From Parasphingorhabdus litoris DSM 22379 (GTDB lineage Bacteria > Pseudomonadota > Alphaproteobacteria > Sphingomonadales > Sphingomonadaceae), in contig NZ_CP086727.1 in the NCBI RefSeq assembly GCF_020906275.1, positions 1 through 64,000 of the forward strand: 64,000 nucleotides of DNA, in the 5' to 3' direction. The notes below the pieces were generated by a model. The model saw only the letters and a list, made by a program, of their open reading frames with translations. It ran no database searches and had not been told where the DNA came from. Shown here in pieces: positions 7,468 through 15,723 of this stretch. Made by a program: the position numbers and the translations under genes. How positions within the stretch are numbered: the first letter of the stretch is position 1; the number at the start of each line of letters is the position of its first letter.

Positions 7468-8010
7468 ATGATGATAGAAACCAATGATTCGCCCTCTGAA
7501 GCCGCTACACTGGTTCCCGCTACCAGCCAGCTAGAAGAAAATAATACGCCACTTTCCGGGGCCGCCGCTGTGGCTCGCGGTGTTGCGAGGTTATTTTCTC
7601 GCCATGATATCACGGTTTTGTCGGAGGTAAGCCTACCGAATAGACGGCGTGCTGACCTGATGGGAGTCGATGCCAAGGGCCAGATCGTGATCGTCGAGAT
7701 AAAGGTCGCGCGCGGAGATTTGCTTGGCGACAATAAATGGACGGAATATTTGGATTTTTGTGATCGGTTCTATTGGGCTGTCCCAGGAGAATTAGACATC
7801 ACACCACTAGAGCGTGCTGACTTTCTACCAGAGAGGGCGGGGTTAATCATAGCGGATGCTTATGATGCGGAAATGATCCGGCCAGCGGCTACTCATGCTC
7901 TCTCGCCAGCGCGCCGAAAGGCTGAGACGATGCGGCTGGCCCGGCGGTCAATGCAACGGCTGTCGATCGTCAATGGCTGGATTGATCCGGAGATGCGAGA
8001 GTTTTACTGA
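7468..8010 (+). CDS. mmcB: MmcB family DNA repair protein (PD-(D/E)XK nuclease-like)
   Basis: MmcB was named for mitomycin C sensitivity in Caulobacter and is a putative endonuclease of the PD-(D/E)XK fold. The 180-residue protein shows the expected pattern: SEVSLPNRRRADLMGVD (residues 52-68, aspartate D63) followed by VIVEIKVARGD (74-84, E77 and K79). The N-terminal 30 residues are low complexity and variable. A perfect LexA box lies just upstream, so induction by DNA damage is likely. A second ATG two codons... at 7471 is also possible as start. It is flanked by a terminator on the left and a convergent ankyrin gene on the right. Confidence 0.88.
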   Translation: MMIETNDSPSEAATLVPATSQLEENNTPLSGAAAVARGVARLFSRHDITVLSEVSLPNRRRADLMGVDAKGQIVIVEIKVARGDLLGDNKWTEYLDFCDRFYWAVPGELDITPLERADFLPERAGLIIADAYDAEMIRPAATHALSPARRKAETMRLARRSMQRLSIVNGWIDPEMREFY

Positions 8011-8032
8011 ACCGGGATCGTTATTTTTTGAC

Positions 8033-8701
8033 CTAACCTTCTGGTCCAAAAAAACGTCCTTCGGATTTAGGTTTCTTTTCCGCATCTGCTTTTTCGATTT
8101 CACGCAAAATTGCAGCAGCCCGTCGGTCTCGTGTGGCATAGTCGCGGGCTGACAGCCCGGCCAATGTGTCAGGACGATCGGGGTCAGCACCATTTTTCAG
8201 CAAAAGCCGGGTCATTTCCGAATCTCGCAACTGCACCGCCCGGATCAACGCCGTTTCGCCTCGGTTATTTGTCTGATTTACATCGGCATTTTTGGCCAAC
8301 AAAATCCTGGCACCTTCTATGAACCGCAATCTCGTGGCGAGAAGCAATGGCGTGGTACCTTGCTTGTCGCGAAGATTGGGGTTGGCGCCCTTTTGTAGCA
8401 AAAACCCTGCCCAGGTTGCATCGCGCCGGGCAATTACGATGTGCAGGGCGGTCTCGCCGGTCGTAACATCCCGCGTATTGACGATAACCGTTCCTGGTTC
8501 ATTCAAAAATTTGGTTGCTTCCGTTCCGTCCCGGTCTTTCACCGCTTTCAGAAAGTTATAGCTCGCAGAAAACTGTGCGCTTGCGAGCTGAGGAACAGCA
8601 AGAAAACTCATGAACATCAGGCCAAGAAATGCACTCCAAATCTTGCTTTTCCCGCTGGATGAGCGACTTGCTCGTAAATTTTCGCTATTGCCCCAAAACA
8701 T
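8033..8701 (-). CDS. Exported ankyrin-repeat protein
   Basis: A 222-residue protein with a signal peptide (hydrophobic segment about residues 22-40 ending ASAQ) and at least four ankyrin-type repeats. Recognisable units are GETALHIVIARRD, GTTPLLLATRLRF, GETALIRAVQLRD and LSARDYATRDRRA, each followed by a ..LL..GAdpn.. turn. The C-terminal tail is charged. Ankyrin repeats mediate protein-protein contacts; the periplasmic partner is unknown. It is convergent with mmcB and divergent from the Sco1-type gene. Confidence 0.85.
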   Translation of the reverse strand: MFWGNSENLRASRSSSGKSKIWSAFLGLMFMSFLAVPQLASAQFSASYNFLKAVKDRDGTEATKFLNEPGTVIVNTRDVTTGETALHIVIARRDATWAGFLLQKGANPNLRDKQGTTPLLLATRLRFIEGARILLAKNADVNQTNNRGETALIRAVQLRDSEMTRLLLKNGADPDRPDTLAGLSARDYATRDRRAAAILREIEKADAEKKPKSEGRFFGPEG

Positions 8702-8791
8702 ATTTATTGCCCTATCCAGATCTGACGGCCGAATTGCTATTCGGCAATAGATTGCGTCAATTATCGGTTGAATATTATTCCCTAGCAGACC

Positions 8792-9409
8792 ATGTCTGGC
8801 CGCATGATGAACAAATTCATATCCGCTTTGTCAGCCACGCTTCTAGTGTCGCTCGTGGCAGGCTGCAACCCGGCTTCTTCTGACAATAGTACAGCCGAGG
8901 CTCCGCTCGCAGGTGCCAAGATTGGAGGAAGTTTTACCCTGACCAATCAAGATGGCGGGAAAAGCTCAGACACGGACTTTGCTGGAAAATATCGTATCAT
9001 CTATTTTGGCTTCACCTATTGCCCTGACGTTTGTCCGATCGATCTTGCTAATTTGATGAACGGGCTTGCACTTGCGGAAAAGGAAGATCCGGCACTGGTA
9101 GAGAAAATTCAGCCGATATTTATCTCCATCGACCCAGAACGCGATGGGCCGGAACAGCTCAAGCAGTATACAGACAACTTCCACCCGCGTTTGATCGGAC
9201 TAACAGGCAGTGTGGAAGAAATAGCTGCTGTCGCGAAGAAATATCTAATCATTTACAACAAGCGCGAAAGCCCCGGTTTTAGCGAGTATCTCGTAGACCA
9301 TAGTCGGCAAGGATATTTGTTCGGACCGCAAGGCGAACCGATTGCCCTTCTTCCATTTGATGGCACGCCCCAGCAGGTGGCAGATGAAATCAAGCGGTGG
9401 ACGCGATAG
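8792..9409 (+). CDS. SCO1/SenC/PrrC family copper chaperone lipoprotein
   Basis: Sco proteins deliver copper to the CuA site of cytochrome c oxidase and act as thiol-disulfide reductases on the outer face of the inner membrane. The protein has a lipoprotein signal (LVAGC, lipidated C25), a thioredoxin-like domain with CPDVC (C77 and C81), and the distal copper-ligand histidine in VDHSRQGYLFG (H170). In-frame ATGs at 8804 and 8807 are alternative starts. The 3' end overlaps the next gene by 13 bp, which indicates co-transcription. No oxidase genes are in the window. Confidence 0.9.
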   Translation: MSGRMMNKFISALSATLLVSLVAGCNPASSDNSTAEAPLAGAKIGGSFTLTNQDGGKSSDTDFAGKYRIIYFGFTYCPDVCPIDLANLMNGLALAEKEDPALVEKIQPIFISIDPERDGPEQLKQYTDNFHPRLIGLTGSVEEIAAVAKKYLIIYNKRESPGFSEYLVDHSRQGYLFGPQGEPIALLPFDGTPQQVADEIKRWTR

Positions 9410-9843
9410 CTGAGGCCCCTCCTTTCTGGGAACAGCCTCTGGAGACGCTGGATCGTGCACAATGGGAAGCATTGTGCGATGGCTGCGGAAAATGCTGTTT
9501 GCTGAAAGCGGAAGATGAGGATGATGGTCAGATTTACATGACCAATATTGCTTGCAAGATGCTAGACATGCAGAGCGCGCAGTGCAGCGATTATCGCCGC
9601 CGCCGCTATTTTGTGCCAGATTGTGTCCGGTTGACGCGAAGCAAGCTTGAAACATTTTCCTGGTTACCCGATAGCTGTGCCTATAAAATGCGCGCCAGAG
9701 ATCTGCCGCTTCCAGAATGGCACTATCTGATTTCCGGCAATCGCGAGACGATTCACGAAACCGGGAATTCCATTCGCGGCAAGGTTATCACGGAGGTTGA
9801 AGCTGGGCCGATTGAACAGCATATTCTCGATGAACCGCTCTAG
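9397..9843 (+). CDS. YcgN family cysteine cluster protein
   Basis: A 148-residue protein of the YcgN/UPF0260 family. Conserved cysteines occur as CDGCGKCC (residues 28-35), then single cysteines in NIACKM, AQCSDY, PDCVRL and DSCAYK, a set that suggests metal or iron-sulfur binding (inference; biochemistry of the family is not established). The GTG start at 9397 overlaps the Sco1-type gene by 13 bp. It overlaps the following peptidase gene by 14 bp. Confidence 0.85.
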   Translation: MDAIAEAPPFWEQPLETLDRAQWEALCDGCGKCCLLKAEDEDDGQIYMTNIACKMLDMQSAQCSDYRRRRYFVPDCVRLTRSKLETFSWLPDSCAYKMRARDLPLPEWHYLISGNRETIHETGNSIRGKVITEVEAGPIEQHILDEPL

Positions 9844-10573
9844 CGCCAGATCTGTTGCGACAGATCAGGATGAAGTGGAAATAGAGCTTGATGGCGAATA
9901 TTATCCCCTGCGTGTTCGCAAACTGGCGCAGTCGCGTTCCATTGCGGTGTCAGCGGACACGGTAAAAGGCGAAGTGCGCCTTACCATGCCGCTACATGCT
10001 AATACTGCGCATGCCTTGCGTTTTGCCCAGTCCAAATCCGATTGGCTGGCGGAGCGTTTCGCCGAAGCCTTACCGCCGGTTCCTATCGTAAATGGCACTG
10101 AACTGGCGTTTGCGGGAGAAAGCCACATTGTTCGCTGGTCGCGTGATTTCAGCCGAAAGCCGCAAAAAGTAGACGGCGAGATTCAGGTTGGCGGCCCGGA
10201 AGACAGGATTGAAGCACGTGTGATCAACTGGATGAAGGATCAGGCGCGCACCCTTTATGCGGATGATCTGGCTTATTATTGTGGTCGTGCAGAAACGGAT
10301 TTGCCGGCATTATCCATTGGCGATGCCCGGCGGCGCTGGGGAAGCTGTTCCGGGCGTAAAGCGATCAGACTGAGTTGGCGGCTCGTTATGGCCCCGCCGA
10401 TGGTGCGCCGGTCTGTGGTTGCGCATGAAGTGGCCCATTTGCGTCATATGAACCACAGCCCGACTTTCTATGCGTTGCTCGACGACATATTCGAAGGGGA
10501 ACGACGGGATGCGGATCGCTGGCTCAAGCAACATGGGCCAGCGCTGCATTTAATCGGTGCCCCTGCCCGCTGA
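9830..10573 (+). CDS. YgjP-like (DUF45) zinc metallopeptidase
   Basis: A 247-residue M48-related metallopeptidase of the YgjP/DUF45 type. The zinc-binding helix is VVAHEVAHLRHMNHSPTFY, with the HExxH motif HEVAH; upstream RRRWGSCS and RLSWRLVMAP blocks are characteristic of the family. No signal peptide or membrane span is seen, so it is probably cytoplasmic. ATG 9830 (MNRSSARS) is chosen over a TTG at 9797. It ends a three-gene rightward run (Sco1, YcgN, peptidase) and is convergent with the penicillin-binding protein gene. Confidence 0.87.
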   Translation: MNRSSARSVATDQDEVEIELDGEYYPLRVRKLAQSRSIAVSADTVKGEVRLTMPLHANTAHALRFAQSKSDWLAERFAEALPPVPIVNGTELAFAGESHIVRWSRDFSRKPQKVDGEIQVGGPEDRIEARVINWMKDQARTLYADDLAYYCGRAETDLPALSIGDARRRWGSCSGRKAIRLSWRLVMAPPMVRRSVVAHEVAHLRHMNHSPTFYALLDDIFEGERRDADRWLKQHGPALHLIGAPAR

Positions 10574-10602
10574 TTTTCGACGACCGACTGAAGGTTTATG
10601 GC

Positions 10603-12726
10603 TTATTCGTCGGCCGGTTTCGGCAGAATAGACACGGGCGCATTGGGTCTTTCGGGATCTTGTGGTCTATCAGATGGTGAATCATCTTCGCTTGGCCGGG
10701 AATCGGTAGCAGAAGCCTGATCATCACCGCGGCCCAGCACCGAATCTATCCACCCCTGATCAAGCTGCGGAGGACTGTCCGCTGCCTCGCCATCTTCCAG
10801 ATCATATTCCAGTCCTTCGCCGGTTTCTATCGGCATGCCATTTTCATCGACATAGATTCCGTCTTCCGGAGCGCCGTAAAATTCTTCCTCATCCGGTTCC
10901 AGCTGCCAGTCGGGCAAGACCAGATCGGTTTCGAATTTCTCCACTTTCCGCTTGGCCACTGCCACTTTCATAAAGGCAGCAAAGGCAGACGCAGGCGCAC
11001 GCCCTCCTTGCAGCCCGCGCACCGCCTTGGCATCATCACGGCCCATCCAGACACCTGTCGTCAAACCACTTGAAAACCCAAGAAACCAGCCATCTTTATT
11101 GCTGCTGGTAGTCCCCGTCTTTCCGGCTACGGGACGACCAATTTGTGCTGCGCGGCCGGTTCCGGTTGCAACCGCTGTTTGCATCAGATCGGTGATTCCA
11201 GCGGCGACCCAGGGATCGACCAGCACCCGGCTGCCATCAAACTTGCTCTTGTAGAGCACGTCGCCTTTCATGGTGGTGACTTTGGTAATGGCATAGGGCG
11301 TGATGGCAATGCCCTTCGCATTGATCGACGCAAAAGCCCGGGTCATTTCAAGCAATCGGACGTCGGACGTCCCCAGCACCATGGACGGATAGACATCAAT
11401 GGGCGTGCTGATCCCAAAGCGCCGAGCCATGTTGGCGACCGTCGTCGTGCCGATATCATTGCCTATGGCCGCCGCCACCGTATTTTTGGAATAGGCGAAA
11501 GCGCTACGCAGGGTAATGTCTCCCGCATAGTTCCCGCCGCTGTTGCGCGGTGTCCAGTTGCCGATCTTGATCGGTTGGTCCGTGACCATGTCATTGGGCG
11601 AATAGCCAGCCTCCAACGCCGCCATATAGACAAAGGCTTTCCAGGCAGATCCCGGCTGGCGCACAGCTTGTGTTGCACGGTTATAATTGGATGTAACATA
11701 ATCGGTTCCGCCCACCATGGCACGCACGGCTCCGTCGCGATCAATAGCGACAAGGGCACCCTGCACGCCGGCTGGAACGCCAGTTTGGATGGCATTGGTC
11801 GCTGCCCGCTGCATGCCAAGATCCAATGTGGTCCATACTTCAATCGGCTCGACTGTTTCGTCGATCAACAGATCCAGTTGCGGCAATGCCCAGTCGGTAA
11901 AATAGCGCACACTATTCTGCCGCGGTTCCGGTGCCATTTCGACGGCGGTTGGTTTGGTCTCCGCCGCTTGTGCCGCAGTAATCGCGCCGGCATCCTGCAT
12001 GACCCGCAAGACGACGGTGGCCCGATCGATTGCGGCCTGTGCATCGGCCGTCGGTGAATAGCGTGATGGTGCCTTGACCAATCCAGCGATAATTGCGGCT
12101 TCTGCTAGACTTAACTCGCTGGCACTATGGGCAAAAAACCGGCGAGATGCTGCATCAATGCCATAGGCACCGCCGCCATAATAGACCTTGTTCAGGTAGA
12201 GTTCCAAAATCTGTTTTTTGGAAAATTTGCGTTCGAGCGCCAGGGCCAGCAACATCTCGCGCCCTTTGCGGCCAAAAGTCCGGCTGTTGTTGAGGAAGAT
12301 ATTCCGGGCCAATTGCTGCGTGATGGTGGAGCCGCCCTGGGCCCAGTGTCCGCGTTCCAGACGGACCTTCACCGACCGGGCTATGCCGATGGGATCGACA
12401 CCCAAATGGCTTTCATAGCGCCGGTCTTCCACCGCCACCATCGCGTCAATCATCACTTGCGGGATATCTTCGTAATCCAGCCACTGGCCATAGCTGGGGC
12501 CCATGGAAAACAGTTCGCGACCATTAACGTCAAGCACCCGGATCATCTGGCCATTAGGGGAGGATTTCAGATCCTCATATCCTGGCAAGGATGAACGAAT
12601 AACGGTCACCGCGACGACGAGCGCGATAAAGCCCAATAGGCCAACGACCAATCCGGTTTTGACTATCCGGAAGAACCATTTTTTAACTGGTCCCGACTGT
12701 TTGCTGCGTTTTTTGCCCCGCGCCAT
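10603..12726 (-). CDS. Class A penicillin-binding protein (PBP1 type, transglycosylase-transpeptidase)
   Basis: Bifunctional peptidoglycan synthase of the inner membrane. The 707-residue protein has a basic cytoplasmic N-terminus, one membrane anchor (residues 21-43), a GT51 transglycosylase domain (catalytic E100 in AVEDRRY; GGSTITQQLARN at 131-142), and a penicillin-binding transpeptidase domain with SxxK (S360-K363), SKN (S413-N415) and KTGT (K536-T539). The last 100 residues are acidic and proline-rich, probably disordered. The family covers PBP1a and related MrcA proteins; the exact subclass is uncertain. Neighbour msrB is upstream on the same strand but over 100 bp away. Confidence 0.95.
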   Translation of the reverse strand: MARGKKRSKQSGPVKKWFFRIVKTGLVVGLLGFIALVVAVTVIRSSLPGYEDLKSSPNGQMIRVLDVNGRELFSMGPSYGQWLDYEDIPQVMIDAMVAVEDRRYESHLGVDPIGIARSVKVRLERGHWAQGGSTITQQLARNIFLNNSRTFGRKGREMLLALALERKFSKKQILELYLNKVYYGGGAYGIDAASRRFFAHSASELSLAEAAIIAGLVKAPSRYSPTADAQAAIDRATVVLRVMQDAGAITAAQAAETKPTAVEMAPEPRQNSVRYFTDWALPQLDLLIDETVEPIEVWTTLDLGMQRAATNAIQTGVPAGVQGALVAIDRDGAVRAMVGGTDYVTSNYNRATQAVRQPGSAWKAFVYMAALEAGYSPNDMVTDQPIKIGNWTPRNSGGNYAGDITLRSAFAYSKNTVAAAIGNDIGTTTVANMARRFGISTPIDVYPSMVLGTSDVRLLEMTRAFASINAKGIAITPYAITKVTTMKGDVLYKSKFDGSRVLVDPWVAAGITDLMQTAVATGTGRAAQIGRPVAGKTGTTSSNKDGWFLGFSSGLTTGVWMGRDDAKAVRGLQGGRAPASAFAAFMKVAVAKRKVEKFETDLVLPDWQLEPDEEEFYGAPEDGIYVDENGMPIETGEGLEYDLEDGEAADSPPQLDQGWIDSVLGRGDDQASATDSRPSEDDSPSDRPQDPERPNAPVSILPKPADE

Positions 12727-12827
12727 ATAATCCCATTCACTCTACGCCCAACTCTGAGCGCTTTTAGCGTTTTGTCGTCTTACTGCATGCTGAACGGTGT
12801 AGGACAGTAAAATCTAAGAAAAGCTAA

Positions 12828-13226
12828 TCAGCTCTCTTTGGGCTCAAATTCCAGCGCCGCGCTGTTCATGCAATAGCGCAGCCCGTTTTCCGCCGGTCCA
12901 TCTGGGAAAACATGGCCCAAATGGCCGTCACAGCTGGTGCAGCGGACTTCTATGCGCCGCATGCCATGGCTCAGATCTTCGATTTCGGTGACGGCTTCGG
13001 CTTCTGACGGTTCGGTAAAGCTGGGCCAGCCGCATCCGCTGTCGAATTTTTTTGCCGCATCAAATAATTTGGTGCCGCATCCGGCGCAGAAAAACTCGCC
13101 ATCGCGTTTTTCGGCATTGAGCTTGCCGGTAAAGGCACGTTCGGTGCCTGCTTCGCGCAGCACATGATATTGCTCTGGGGACAGTTTTTCGCGCCATTCT
13201 TCGGCACTCAAGATGATTTTTTCCAT
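12828..13226 (-). CDS. msrB: Peptide-methionine (R)-S-oxide reductase
   Basis: Reduces the R isomer of methionine sulfoxide in proteins, using thioredoxin. The 132-residue protein contains two zinc-binding CxxC pairs (FFCAGC and VRCTSC), the GWPSF motif, DGHLGHVFPDGP, and the catalytic cysteine in RYCMNS. The start MEKIILSAEEW at 13226 gives the normal length; the reading frame continues 48 codons further upstream with a cysteine-rich stretch that I treat as untranslated. The gene is transcribed leftward and has its own upstream region. Confidence 0.95.
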   Translation of the reverse strand: MEKIILSAEEWREKLSPEQYHVLREAGTERAFTGKLNAEKRDGEFFCAGCGTKLFDAAKKFDSGCGWPSFTEPSEAEAVTEIEDLSHGMRRIEVRCTSCDGHLGHVFPDGPAENGLRYCMNSAALEFEPKES

Positions 13227-13567
13227 GTCTTTAAAATGGGGAGAAACCGCCGATCCGTCAAGCGGCTGAGGGTGAAGTTTACAAAGTTCACAATCCCCTA
13301 TGGGGCAGAATGTACATTGCAGCTTGTGATTTTGGCAACGAATGTCGCACCCAAAGTTCACACAAATCACACACTATCCCCTCCAAGGAGTTTGATATTT
13401 TCGGCCAAAAACCAGGCGCGCAGGGATATTAGAAACCGAGCATGAGCAGAACGCTAAATATCATGAACCAACCGCTGTAGGAAAGGCGGAAATTGGTGTG
13501 CTTCTCGCCATGATCATAGAAAATTAACCATTTTTTCAGCCATTTGCTGCAGGATGGCAGCGTGGTG
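13227..13567. promoter_or_regulatory. Intergenic region between msrB and a DUF4402 gene
   Basis: A 341-bp divergent gap. AAAGTTCACA occurs twice (13280-13289 and 13354-13363), flanking the presumed msrB promoter region. A TTAACCAT element is at 13524-13531, on the side of the rightward gene. A short minus-strand frame ending at 13429 without a standard start codon is discussed in the findings. No RNA gene is evident. Confidence 0.4.
13524..13531 (+). promoter_or_regulatory. TTAACCAT motif (CtrA half-site type) upstream of DUF4402 gene
   Basis: TTAACCAT lies 37 bp before the chosen start of the DUF4402 gene. TTAACCAT-like halves of the TTAA-N7-TTAA site are used by the cell-cycle regulator CtrA in Caulobacter; binding here is inferred. 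Confidence 0.4.
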
Positions 13568-14116
13568 ATGATATGCGTAAAATATCGATCGGTTCTGCCG
13601 GTTCTGATGCTGTTTCTCGCGGTTTTGGTATTTCTGCCTGACAGCGCAGCGGCTCAGTGTCGTTTGTGCGCGGCTCAGACAGATAGCGCTTCGTCTTCCG
13701 GTTCGCCGGGCGCGACCGAGATACCGCTCAGAATCGAAATCACCGCTAATCTTGATTTTTCGCGGCTGGCCTTGCTCAATCGGACGGGCGGAGAAGTGGA
13801 GCTCGATCCCGATTCCCGGCAGCGACGGTTCAGTGGCGGCCTGACTGATCTGGGCGGTTTGTCGCTTCATGGCGAGGGCCGACTGACTGGTGAACCGGGG
13901 CGGTTGGTGCGGGTGCAGTTGCCTGAGCGTATCACCTTAAGCGCGCCCAATGGTTCGACGGCTGATTTGGTCAAGCTCGACACGGATCTACCCGCGCAGG
14001 CGCGGCTTGATCGGGACGGACGGCTGACATTCTCCTTTGGTGGCAAGCTGCGCGTTACGGGTAGTGCCAGCGGTCAGTTCCGCGGCCGGATTGCCATTAC
14101 CGCAACCTATGAATGA
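13568..14116 (+). CDS. DUF4402 domain exported protein
   Basis: A 182-residue secreted protein. A signal peptide (residues 1 to about 27, ending SAAA) is followed by the CRLCAAQ opening and beta-rich DUF4402 pattern: IEITANLDFSRLAL, DPDSRQRRFSGGL, TGEPGRLVRVQLP, LDTDLPA, RLTFSFGGKLRV and RGRIAI. Sphingomonads carry many DUF4402 proteins; some resemble pilus or surface components but function is not established. The start at ATG 13568 is chosen because it gives a proper signal peptide; a TTG 24 bp upstream is the alternative. TTAACCAT lies 37 bp upstream. Confidence 0.85.
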   Translation: MICVKYRSVLPVLMLFLAVLVFLPDSAAAQCRLCAAQTDSASSSGSPGATEIPLRIEITANLDFSRLALLNRTGGEVELDPDSRQRRFSGGLTDLGGLSLHGEGRLTGEPGRLVRVQLPERITLSAPNGSTADLVKLDTDLPAQARLDRDGRLTFSFGGKLRVTGSASGQFRGRIAITATYE

Positions 14117-14136
14117 GGCGTCTTGACGCCAATTAA

Positions 14137-15183
14137 CTACCGAAGACCGGCACTTTTCCTGGCCTGAGCGGCCTTGCGGGCGATGGTCAGCAATTCCTGC
14201 TCGACCAGCACATGTTCCGGCTGACCACTGCTTTTCAAGGCAACTTCCAGCGCCATGATCCGTTCAATCAGCCGCGCGATATGTGCAGACGGCCAGATAT
14301 TGAGCTGACGCGCATAATTGTCGCGATCTTTCCAGAACACACTGGGATGGTTGACCAATTTGCCGATATTGGACCCTTGATCCGCCTTGCTGCGCAGCTC
14401 TGCCAGCTTGGTCAAATGACGCAGCATCAGCCGGATGAGGCCGACCTCGCTAAAGCCGGTCGTGCTGACGGCCGCTAGCTCCTGTGTCAGTTTCTTGGTA
14501 TCACCGCCTATCGCCGCATTGATCAGCAGACCAAGGTCTTCCTCGTCATTTTCTGCGCCAAGCAGGCTGAGCAGCTCGATCTCCGCCGTTTGCGGATTAT
14601 CAGGCGTGGCATCAAGATAAAGGGCGATTTTTTCCATCTCGAGCTTCGCCAGAACAAGATCATTGCTGGTCAGCGCGGCAATGGCGGCAGCCATATCGCG
14701 TGAAATTTGCACACCTTCTTCCCGCGCCATCCCGGATATGGCCGAAACTGCGTCCCCTTGTGTGGTTTCATAACATGTAGCGATTAGTGCGTCGGGCGCC
14801 GCGGCGATTTTTTTGGCCAAGGCCGTTTTGTCCGCCATGCCAGCTGCGACGATGAACACCGGATCGCCTTTGGTTTCGCTTTCCAGCAGATTCTCTATAG
14901 CGGCCGCAGCTCTTACTGCCTCCCCGCTGTTGAGCCGGACCATGATGAAACGTTTATCGCCGAATAAGGAAGCTGATGTCGCTTCATCATTTAGTCGCGC
15001 CGCGCTTTCGGTCAGATCCGCAATGGTCAGGTCAATGCGTTCCGCCGATTCAGCCAGCGGAGCAGCCAGTTCATTGGCCAAAGCCTGACAGCGGGTTGCG
15101 TTCGGACCGCATAGGACGGCGAGCCTGATCGCATCAGGGGCGGCGTGAAAGCGGCGCACAATCTCATTATCTTTGACTTTCAC
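14137..15183 (-). CDS. holA: DNA polymerase III delta subunit
   Basis: Clamp-loader subunit that opens the beta sliding clamp. The 348-residue protein begins MKVKDNEIVRRF and follows the HolA pattern: AAA+-like N-terminal domain (about 1-140) without a functional P-loop, then LALSAND-like ALTSNDLVLAKLEMEKIALYL and the C-terminal collar domain (about 210-348, LIRLMLRHLTKLAELR). It is the last gene of the leftward leuS-lptE-holA operon; the pairing of lptE with holA after leuS is common in proteobacteria. Confidence 0.93.
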   Translation of the reverse strand: MKVKDNEIVRRFHAAPDAIRLAVLCGPNATRCQALANELAAPLAESAERIDLTIADLTESAARLNDEATSASLFGDKRFIMVRLNSGEAVRAAAAIENLLESETKGDPVFIVAAGMADKTALAKKIAAAPDALIATCYETTQGDAVSAISGMAREEGVQISRDMAAAIAALTSNDLVLAKLEMEKIALYLDATPDNPQTAEIELLSLLGAENDEEDLGLLINAAIGGDTKKLTQELAAVSTTGFSEVGLIRLMLRHLTKLAELRSKADQGSNIGKLVNHPSVFWKDRDNYARQLNIWPSAHIARLIERIMALEVALKSSGQPEHVLVEQELLTIARKAAQARKSAGLR

Positions 15184-15207
15184 GGCTTTGTCCTCATGCC
15201 GTCGCCA

Positions 15208-15723
15208 TTAGTTACTGTTATTGGCCTGTTCGCGTGCAAAAAGGGAAAGTCGTCTGACGATCTGATCGGCGACACGCGTGGACAGATTTTCCAGCGCAGT
15301 TTCTTCCGCAGCAATGGTGGCATATTCGGAAGATACCACGTCAATACCGGCGTCTGATCCAGCGGTTGCGTCCAGGACTACCGCACTGTCAGATAGCCGA
15401 ACCAGCTGATAGCGCGCGCGCAATGTTCTTCGTTCGCGGGTGATCCGGTCGTTGCTGCGCACACCAAAGCCGGCAATTTTGTCATCCAGTTCAACGATCA
15501 GACGATATTTCGCTTCACTGCCCTGAAAAGTCGAGAGTTGATCATTCAGCGCGTTGCGCATCAACCAGCCCGCTTTGCCCTTTATCGGTTCAACCTCAAC
15601 AGCACCGAGCCGGGTTGCAACAACACTATTGGTGCCGCCGGAATAAAGGGGTTGCAGGCCGCAAGACGCCAGCAATGTACTAGCCGCAGCAACCACAGTG
15701 ACTTTGCTCAGCAGTTTCATCAT
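15208..15723 (-). CDS. lptE: LPS-assembly lipoprotein LptE
   Basis: Outer-membrane lipoprotein that plugs the LptD barrel and helps insert lipopolysaccharide. The 171-residue protein has a lipobox [11 protein letters not shown] (lipidated C21), the usual GLQPLYSGG opening after the cysteine, and a mixed alpha/beta domain. The start codon overlaps the leuS stop by 4 bp; a second ATG follows at once. The other Lpt genes of the window (lptC, lptA, lptB) lie 45 kb to the right. Confidence 0.92.
   Translation of the reverse strand: MMKLLSKVTVVAAASTLLASCGLQPLYSGGTNSVVATRLGAVEVEPIKGKAGWLMRNALNDQLSTFQGSEAKYRLIVELDDKIAGFGVRSNDRITRERRTLRARYQLVRLSDSAVVLDATAGSDAGIDVVSSEYATIAAEETALENLSTRVADQIVRRLSLFAREQANNSN

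Noticed and set aside
11143..12057. 304-codon plus-strand open frame opposite the penicillin-binding protein gene
   Set aside because: It is antisense to a well-supported gene with all PBP motifs; the composition (cysteine, histidine and arginine rich) is typical of a shadow frame.
13227..13370. Cysteine-rich N-terminal extension of msrB (48 codons)
   Set aside because: The chosen ATG gives the normal MsrB length and the upstream stretch covers direct repeats that look like a promoter region.
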